From: Anaerolineae bacterium
GTDB taxonomy: Bacteria; Chloroflexota; Anaerolineae; 4572-78; J111
DNA length: 8,795 bases
Direction of reading: 5' to 3'
Assembly: GCA_020433835.1 (NCBI GenBank)
Contig: JAGRBY010000288.1
Location: 1-8,795, forward strand
Position numbers and translations under genes: made by a program. This document shows positions 4,616 through 8,795 of the stretch, in pieces. Positions within the stretch are counted from its first letter, which is position 1, and each line of letters starts with the position of its first letter. The notes under the pieces were generated by a model. That model worked only from the letters and a program-made list of their open reading frames with translations. It was not told the DNA's origin and ran no database searches.

Positions 4616-6025
4616 ATGCTGCTTAAGTATTTCTACGACGACAAAATCGCTCACGCTTCATATATGGTTGGTTGCCAGGCTAGCGGAGAAGCCCTGGTTG
4701 TTGACCCCGGCCGTGATATTGCGCCTTATGTAGCCCTGGCCGAAGACCAAGGCATGCAGATTATCGCCGTAACGGAAACCCATATTCATGCCGATTTTGT
4801 CTCCGGTGCTCGAGAATTGGCCGAGCAAACAGGGGCAAAGCTCTACCTCTCAGATGAAGGCGACGAGGATTGGAAATATCAATATCTTGACGCTTATGCT
4901 CACGAACTGGTTTACGATGGAACCATTTTTAGCATCGGTAATATCAAATTCGAAGTTATGCATACGCCTGGCCACACGCCTGAACATATTTCGCTGCTGG
5001 TCACCGACACTGCCGGCGCGGATAAACCCATTGGCATTTTCACCGGCGATTTCGTCTTTGTCGGTGACATCGGCCGCCCCGATTTACTGGAGGAAGCGGC
5101 CAAAATTATGAATACGGCCGAACCGGGCGCACGCCGGATGTGGCAGTCGCTTCAACGCTTTAGCCAACTCCCCGATTATATCCAGGTTTGGCCTGCTCAC
5201 GGGGCAGGCAGCGCCTGCGGCAAAGCTCTGGGCGCGATTCCGTCGAGTACCGTAGGGTATGAGAAGTTGTTCAACTGGGCTTTCCGCTATGAAGACGAAG
5301 ACGAATTTGTGAAGGCCCTGCTGGATGGACAGCCCGAGGCCCCAAAATATTTTGCGATGATGAAAAAACTCAATAAAGAAGGCCCGGCCATTTTGAACGG
5401 TTTACCACAGCCGGAACAACTTGATAAAAAATGCCTGGACCAATTTTTAGCGGAAGGTCTAAATGTCATCGACACCCGTCCGGCCGAACTTTTTGCGGCC
5501 AGGCACATTTCCGGCACGCTCAATATTCCATTGGATCAGTCGTTTACCAACTGGGCTGGCTGGCTGCTTGATTATGAACAGCCGTTTTACCTCATCGTCG
5601 ATACGACTTCCATAAAGGGAACCGTGCATGACCTTATTTACATTGGGTTCGATAATATCGGCGGGTATTTCGATCCGGCTGTTGTTGAAACCTCACCCAA
5701 TACCCAATGCTATACCACAGCCCAACCCGCTGATATCGCCGAACGGGCACTCAATGGCGAAATGGTTGTTGTAGACGTGCGCGGAAAAAATGAGTGGCTG
5801 GAAGGCCATATCCCCACCGCCCAGCATATCATGCTAGGGTATCTGGCCGATCGACTTCAGGAACTGCCACCTGACAAGCCGGTTGTGGTGCAGTGCCAAT
5901 CCGGCAGCCGCTCGGCCATTGCAGCCAGTTTATTGCAAGCCAAAGGCATCGAGAATGTGATCAATTTAGAGGGTGGTTACGGTGCGTGGGCAGCGGCCAA
6001 TCTCCCCATTGAACGGACTTCTTAA
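4616..6025 (+). CDS. CstB-like persulfide dioxygenase with two rhodanese domains
   Basis: A 469-residue cytosolic fusion with the same domain order as Staphylococcus CstB. Residues 1-225 are a metallo-beta-lactamase fold of the ETHE1/persulfide dioxygenase type: THIHADF at 55-61, His120 in TPGHTPEH, Asp145 in FTGDFVF, GRPDLL at 153-158 and His195 in PAHGAGSACGKALGAIPSST. Phe61 replaces the histidine of the two-zinc HxHxDH motif, as expected for a single-iron (two His, one Asp) dioxygenase. Residues about 270-360 are a rhodanese-like domain without a catalytic cysteine at its VDTTS loop. Residues about 370-466 are an active rhodanese with Cys427 in CQSGSR. It should oxidise persulfide to sulfite and transfer sulfane sulfur to make thiosulfate, which the YeeE pair may transport. 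It is a single-gene unit ending at 6043-6087. Confidence 0.94.
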   Translation: MLLKYFYDDKIAHASYMVGCQASGEALVVDPGRDIAPYVALAEDQGMQIIAVTETHIHADFVSGARELAEQTGAKLYLSDEGDEDWKYQYLDAYAHELVYDGTIFSIGNIKFEVMHTPGHTPEHISLLVTDTAGADKPIGIFTGDFVFVGDIGRPDLLEEAAKIMNTAEPGARRMWQSLQRFSQLPDYIQVWPAHGAGSACGKALGAIPSSTVGYEKLFNWAFRYEDEDEFVKALLDGQPEAPKYFAMMKKLNKEGPAILNGLPQPEQLDKKCLDQFLAEGLNVIDTRPAELFAARHISGTLNIPLDQSFTNWAGWLLDYEQPFYLIVDTTSIKGTVHDLIYIGFDNIGGYFDPAVVETSPNTQCYTTAQPADIAERALNGEMVVVDVRGKNEWLEGHIPTAQHIMLGYLADRLQELPPDKPVVVQCQSGSRSAIAASLLQAKGIENVINLEGGYGAWAAANLPIERTS

Positions 6026-6042
6026 AGATTCTAATCCCATGT

Positions 6043-6087
6043 AAAAAGCGCCAGGAAAATTTTATCGTCATTTTCCTGGCGCTTTTT
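6043..6087. terminator. Bidirectional intrinsic terminator between convergent genes
   Basis: A perfect 18-bp stem (6043-6060 with 6070-6087) encloses a 9-base loop. The GC core GCGCCAGG/CCTGGCGC is flanked by A5 on one side and T5 on the other, so each strand ends in a U-run. It serves the MBL-rhodanese gene and the FKBP gene that converges on it. Confidence 0.95.
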
Positions 6088-6127
6088 GGTTTATGTTTCA
6101 GAAGATTGGATTTAGAAACAGCTCTAA

Positions 6128-6210
6128 AGGTGACAGTCACTTGAACACGCTAAATCGACCTATTTGAGCTATCAAAAGGCTGATTTATCGGCAATAAGTG
6201 ACTGTCACCT
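6128..6210. repeat. 83-bp REPIN/MITE-like inverted-repeat element
   Basis: Perfect 15-bp terminal arms AGGTGACAGTCACTT (6128-6142) and AAGTGACTGTCACCT (6196-6210). Each arm is itself a near palindrome, GTGAC-N-GTCAC. Inside, 6149-6160 and 6178-6189 pair at 9 of 12 positions, each set exactly six bases in from its arm, leaving a 17-base loop; the whole piece can fold into one long hairpin. It lies in the gap between two convergent genes, just beyond their terminator, where small non-autonomous repeats collect. Paired inverted palindromes of this size match the layout of REPINs moved by REP-associated tyrosine transposases (RAYT/Y1_Tnp). I see no transposase and no clear target duplication. Confidence 0.6.
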
Positions 6211-6247
6211 GGTTTTTCTCTTTATCTCCAAATCTCCATCTTTACAA

Positions 6248-7159
6248 CTACTGAACATCCAACAGTTCAACCTCAAAAATCAAGGTTGCGTTAGGGGGAA
6301 TAGCATCGCCGGCTCCGTTTGCTCCGTAACCGAGATCGGCGGGGATAACAAGCTGCCGTTTGCCGCCAACTTTCATCGATGCCACACCTTCATCCCAGCC
6401 GGGGATGACCTGACCGACGCTGACCGGGAAGGTGAAGGGCCGACCCCGCGACAGAGAGCTGTCGAACATTGTGCCGTCCTCTAACCAGCCGGTATAATGA
6501 ACAACTGCCATCTGCCCTGCCTCAGGCGACGCGCCAGTGCCTTCTTCAAAATCGTAATACTTTAATCCGCTGTCGGTTGTAGTGTAATCGGCATCGGGAA
6601 TTTCGGTAGGAGCTTCGGGCGGCGGCGGTGGTGGCGGCGACACCGAAACCAGTTCAACATCAAAAACGAGTGTGGCATTGGGGGGAATAACGCCGCCAGC
6701 ACCTTGTTCGCCATAGGCGAGATCAGGCGGAATGATTAAGCGGGCCTTACCGCCCTCTTTCATCAAAGCGATCCCTTCGTCCCAGCCGGGAATCACCTCA
6801 CCCTTGCCCAGAGCAAACTCAATTGGCTGACCCCGATTGCGCGAGCTATCAAAAACCGTGCCGTCTTCCAGGGTGCCGGTATAGTGAACTGAAACCAAGC
6901 TGCCCTCACCGGGACTTTCACCCGTTCCTTCTTCTAAAACAACATACTGCAAACCGCTGGAAGTCGTCTCAACGTCCTCCAAATTCGAAGCCGCTTCGGC
7001 GTCATTCGGCTCTGCCGACGCCGGAGCTTCAGTGGTCTCAGTATTGGCCTCTGGCTCAACCGTGGTTGCCTCTTCAACCACCGGCTGCTCAGCAGTCGCC
7101 CCTCCACAAGCAGGCAGCAAAGCGAGCAAACCTATAAAAAACACATATTTGAATTTCAA
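6248..7159 (-). CDS. Tandem FKBP-type peptidyl-prolyl isomerase lipoprotein
   Basis: A 303-residue secreted protein with two complete FKBP domains, which should speed cis-trans isomerisation of prolyl bonds outside the cytoplasmic membrane. Residues 1-17 are a signal peptide ending in LLPAC, with Cys18 as the likely lipidated residue; proline at -2 is unusual. An acidic Glu/Thr/Ala-rich tether covers about 22-65. FKBP1 (about 69-172) and FKBP2 (about 198-303) both keep VHYTG (91-95, 220-224), FDSS (103-106, 232-235), VIPGWDEG (122-129, 251-258), a Tyr in AYG/GYG (149, 278) and IPPNATL (158-164, 287-293), so both should be active. A run of seven prolines at 175-181 joins them. The start is TTG, supported by AGGAGG at 7165-7170, five bases upstream. 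Convergent with the MBL-rhodanese gene and divergent from the glycosyltransferase. Confidence 0.95.
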   Translation of the reverse strand: MKFKYVFFIGLLALLPACGGATAEQPVVEEATTVEPEANTETTEAPASAEPNDAEAASNLEDVETTSSGLQYVVLEEGTGESPGEGSLVSVHYTGTLEDGTVFDSSRNRGQPIEFALGKGEVIPGWDEGIALMKEGGKARLIIPPDLAYGEQGAGGVIPPNATLVFDVELVSVSPPPPPPPEAPTEIPDADYTTTDSGLKYYDFEEGTGASPEAGQMAVVHYTGWLEDGTMFDSSLSRGRPFTFPVSVGQVIPGWDEGVASMKVGGKRQLVIPADLGYGANGAGDAIPPNATLIFEVELLDVQ

Positions 7160-7186
7160 GTAAGCCTCCTAAACTTTCGTTGATTA

Positions 7187-7209
7187 ATATTGCATAACAT
7201 ACGCAATAT
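7187..7209. repeat. Dyad at the FKBP transcription start
   Basis: ATATTGC (7187-7193) and GCAATAT (7203-7209) are perfect arms around a 9-base centre. On the minus strand it begins just after the -10 box at 7213-7218 and covers the expected start, so it could be an operator or a 5' leader hairpin. Confidence 0.45.
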
Positions 7210-7212
7210 GAA

Positions 7213-7241
7213 ATCATAGTCGAAACTTTAATATTATTCAA
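7213..7241 (-). promoter_or_regulatory. Sigma-70 promoter of the FKBP gene
   Basis: On the minus strand TTGAAT (7236-7241), an exact 17-bp spacer and TATGAT (7213-7218) give a good consensus promoter. The start near 7206 leaves a leader of about 47 bases. Confidence 0.72.
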
Positions 7242-7273
7242 TTTATGGTCCAATAACTCCGCTCAACGCGCTT

Positions 7274-7302
7274 TTGCCAGCCAATGTAACCTCATTTACA
7301 AT
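7274..7302 (+). promoter_or_regulatory. Sigma-70 promoter of the glycosyltransferase gene, predicted leaderless
   Basis: TTGCCA (7274-7279), a 17-bp spacer and TACAAT (7297-7302) match consensus at four and five of six positions. The predicted start, 6-8 bases beyond, falls at 7308-7310, on or next to the ATG at 7310. No Shine-Dalgarno precedes that ATG. It shares a 150-bp gap with the divergent FKBP promoter. Confidence 0.65.
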
Positions 7303-7309
7303 CAGCCCT

Positions 7310-8795
7310 ATGACAAAATCGGTTCGCCGGATAACCATCCCGGCCCTGCTCATTCTCTGGTTTGCCTTTGCTCTACGGCTGTACCGGCTTGATTTTCAAA
7401 GTATCTGGTGGGATGAGGGCCACAGCATCTTTGTTGCCTCGCAGCCTATTGCTGCTATTCCAACCCTTCCGGCCATGGATGTTCACCCACCGGCCTACTT
7501 TGGTTTGCTGCATTTATGGATGGCTGTTGCCGGGCAAAGCACCTTTGCGCTGCGATATCTTTCTGTCGTGTTCAGCCTCTTAACCATCGCCCTGCTGTGG
7601 CGTTTCGCTCGATTATTAACACGTTCACTGCTTCCGGCTACACTCGCCGCTATTTTGGGAGCGCTCTCACCACTTTATGTTGCCTACGCCCAGGAAGTTC
7701 GCAGCTATGCAATGATCACCTGCCTGGCTCTGGCCGCCACCTTTGTGCTATGGCGACTTCTGCTGCCCGATCACCAGCGCGACACCGGCCAAAAACGGGG
7801 CATACTGCTGCTGCTCTATATTGTGTTCACCGCTGCCTGTCTCTATACCCATTACTTTACCATTTTCCTTCTCCTTTTTCACAACCTATTCTGGCTGATC
7901 TGGCTTGTGCGAGGCAAAGTTGTGCGCCGCTATGAAACCAAAACGATGGTGGTTCACGTTGCATTGTGGATTGGCTCCCAAAGTGGCATTGTGTTGCTTT
8001 TTGCACCGCAGCTATGGCTGGCAACCCGTCAAATTACTGACTATACGAATCCAAATCTAACCCCACCGAGTTTTACAGATTTCGCCCTGCGTAGTTGGCA
8101 GGCCTTTACTGTGGGTTTAACGGTCGAACCACCACTCGCTTATTGGGGAATGGCGCTTGCCGCTGGAATAGTGGTGCTATGCTGGGCCAGAGGTTTCTTC
8201 GCACCCTCCTCTCAAAAGCGCTTGCAACTCACCCTCCTTTCGGCCTGGTTTATTGTTCCATTAGCTGCTTACTATGTTATTTTGCAACGCCAACCTTCCT
8301 TCGAACCGCGCTATCTCATGTTGATTACCCCGAGTTTGTTTTTACTGTGGGGCTGCGGTCTAGAAATCGCTTCAAAACTTCCTCTCTCTCGACTCATTAC
8401 CTACATACTCCCCTTTTCACTTGTCATCCTTTTCACACTCTCATTATATAGTTACTACACGAATGAAACTTTCTTCAAAGACGACTCAGCTGGCGTTGCC
8501 AATTGGCTGGCAACGGAAGCCAAAGCCAATGACATTATCTATGTCGATGTCCCCCATCCGTTTCATTACTATGCCGAACAACGTAATATCCCGGCCCCCA
8601 TCCATTACCTCTTTGTCGATGTCCACACCGCCGCCGATCGACTTAATGCCGAAGCCGCCGGACGCGACCGCCTGTTTTGGATTACCTGGCGCGGCAGCGA
8701 CACCGATCCACGCGGCGTCATCCCCTTTTTGGCCGAAAAAGCCGGAATGCCTGCCGGTCAGTTCGATTTTCGGGGCTACCAAGTGCGTTGGTACG
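7310..8795 (+). CDS. GT39-like (GT-C) membrane glycosyltransferase, C-terminus off the window
   Basis: At least 495 residues without a stop. This is a polytopic membrane protein of the ArnT/PMT_2 GT-C superfamily, which uses polyprenyl-phosphate sugars to glycosylate lipids or proteins on the outer face of the membrane. FQSIWWDEGHSIFVA at 29-43 carries the acidic pair Asp35-Glu36 of the first extracytoplasmic loop, the expected catalytic site. VHPPAYFGLLHLW at 58-70 and AQEVRSYAM at 127-135 are further family motifs, and EPRYLMLITPSL at 332-343 precedes a late membrane span. I see roughly ten hydrophobic spans between 8 and 380, then a soluble C-terminal part from about 385. No in-frame upstream ATG exists; TTG at 7274 is in frame but has no ribosome-binding site. 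Substrate cannot be told. Known GT39 proteins of this length often end near 500-600 residues. Confidence 0.88.
   Translation, partial: MTKSVRRITIPALLILWFAFALRLYRLDFQSIWWDEGHSIFVASQPIAAIPTLPAMDVHPPAYFGLLHLWMAVAGQSTFALRYLSVVFSLLTIALLWRFARLLTRSLLPATLAAILGALSPLYVAYAQEVRSYAMITCLALAATFVLWRLLLPDHQRDTGQKRGILLLLYIVFTAACLYTHYFTIFLLLFHNLFWLIWLVRGKVVRRYETKTMVVHVALWIGSQSGIVLLFAPQLWLATRQITDYTNPNLTPPSFTDFALRSWQAFTVGLTVEPPLAYWGMALAAGIVVLCWARGFFAPSSQKRLQLTLLSAWFIVPLAAYYVILQRQPSFEPRYLMLITPSLFLLWGCGLEIASKLPLSRLITYILPFSLVILFTLSLYSYYTNETFFKDDSAGVANWLATEAKANDIIYVDVPHPFHYYAEQRNIPAPIHYLFVDVHTAADRLNAEAAGRDRLFWITWRGSDTDPRGVIPFLAEKAGMPAGQFDFRGYQVRWY

Noticed and set aside
4467..4733. 88-codon ORF running through the terminator into the MBL gene
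   Set aside because: It starts within a terminator stem, has no SD, and ends inside the CstB-like gene in another frame.
6128..6210. Reading the inverted repeat as a CRISPR unit or terminator
   Set aside because: There are only two arms and they are inverted, not direct, repeats; the right arm is followed by CTGG before a T-run and a complete bidirectional terminator lies at 6043-6087.
6164..6484. 106-codon plus-strand ORF from the inverted-repeat element into FKBP
   Set aside because: Antisense to conserved FKBP sequence and without a ribosome-binding site; not a transposase.
7362..8451. Several plus-strand ORFs of 73-139 codons
   Set aside because: Off-frame shadows of the continuous 495-codon GT39-like reading frame starting at 7310.

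Overview
The window carries seven largely complete or complete protein genes and one right-truncated gene, with no rRNA, tRNA, CRISPR array or recognisable transposase gene. Gene content and style (zinc-type adenylate kinase, paired YeeE/YedE half-transporters, a CoA-disulfide-reductase-like flavoprotein, a metallo-beta-lactamase/double-rhodanese protein, a tandem FKBP lipoprotein and a GT39-like membrane glycosyltransferase) suggest a free-living bacterium, plausibly Chloroflexota (Anaerolineae-like). The phylum is an inference from gene style, not something the sequence proves.

Layout. 1-538 (-): 5' part of adenylate kinase. 539-969: 431-bp AT-rich gap with several dyads and, at its right end, an array of TTAC repeats in front of the next operon. 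970-1864 (+): two-gene operon for a split YeeE/YedE sulfur transporter, closed by a strong hairpin terminator. 2008-2643 (+): unrecognised membrane-anchored or exported protein. 2644-2811: a second TTAC-repeat array and an operator-like dyad. 2812-4412 (+): a CoA-disulfide/persulfide reductase-like gene and a small FmdB-type zinc-ribbon gene, then a terminator. 4540-6025 (+): an extended -10 promoter with an overlapping dyad, driving a CstB-like persulfide dioxygenase/sulfurtransferase. 6043-6087: a bidirectional terminator shared by convergent genes. 6128-6210: an 83-bp inverted-repeat element resembling a REPIN or MITE. 6248-7159 (-): tandem FKBP lipoprotein. 7274-8795 (+): divergent GT39-like gene whose predicted transcript starts at its ATG.

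How the genes fit together. The block from about 850 to 6025 looks like a sulfide/persulfide handling island: import of sulfane sulfur or thiosulfate (YeeE/YedE pair), NAD(P)H-dependent reduction of disulfides, persulfides or polysulfide (flavoprotein), and oxidation of persulfide to sulfite with rhodanese chemistry (MBL-rhodanese protein). The most notable new signal is regulatory. Both the transporter operon and the reductase operon are preceded by four TTAC-like hexamers at exact 11-bp spacing (871, 882, 893, 904 and 2680, 2691, 2702, 2713). In both, a possible -10 box lies exactly 14 bp after the start of the last hexamer. This is the geometry of OmpR/PhoB-family response-regulator sites and argues that the two units are co-regulated. 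The third sulfur gene lacks this array and has an unrelated dyad over its promoter, so at least two control circuits probably act on the island.
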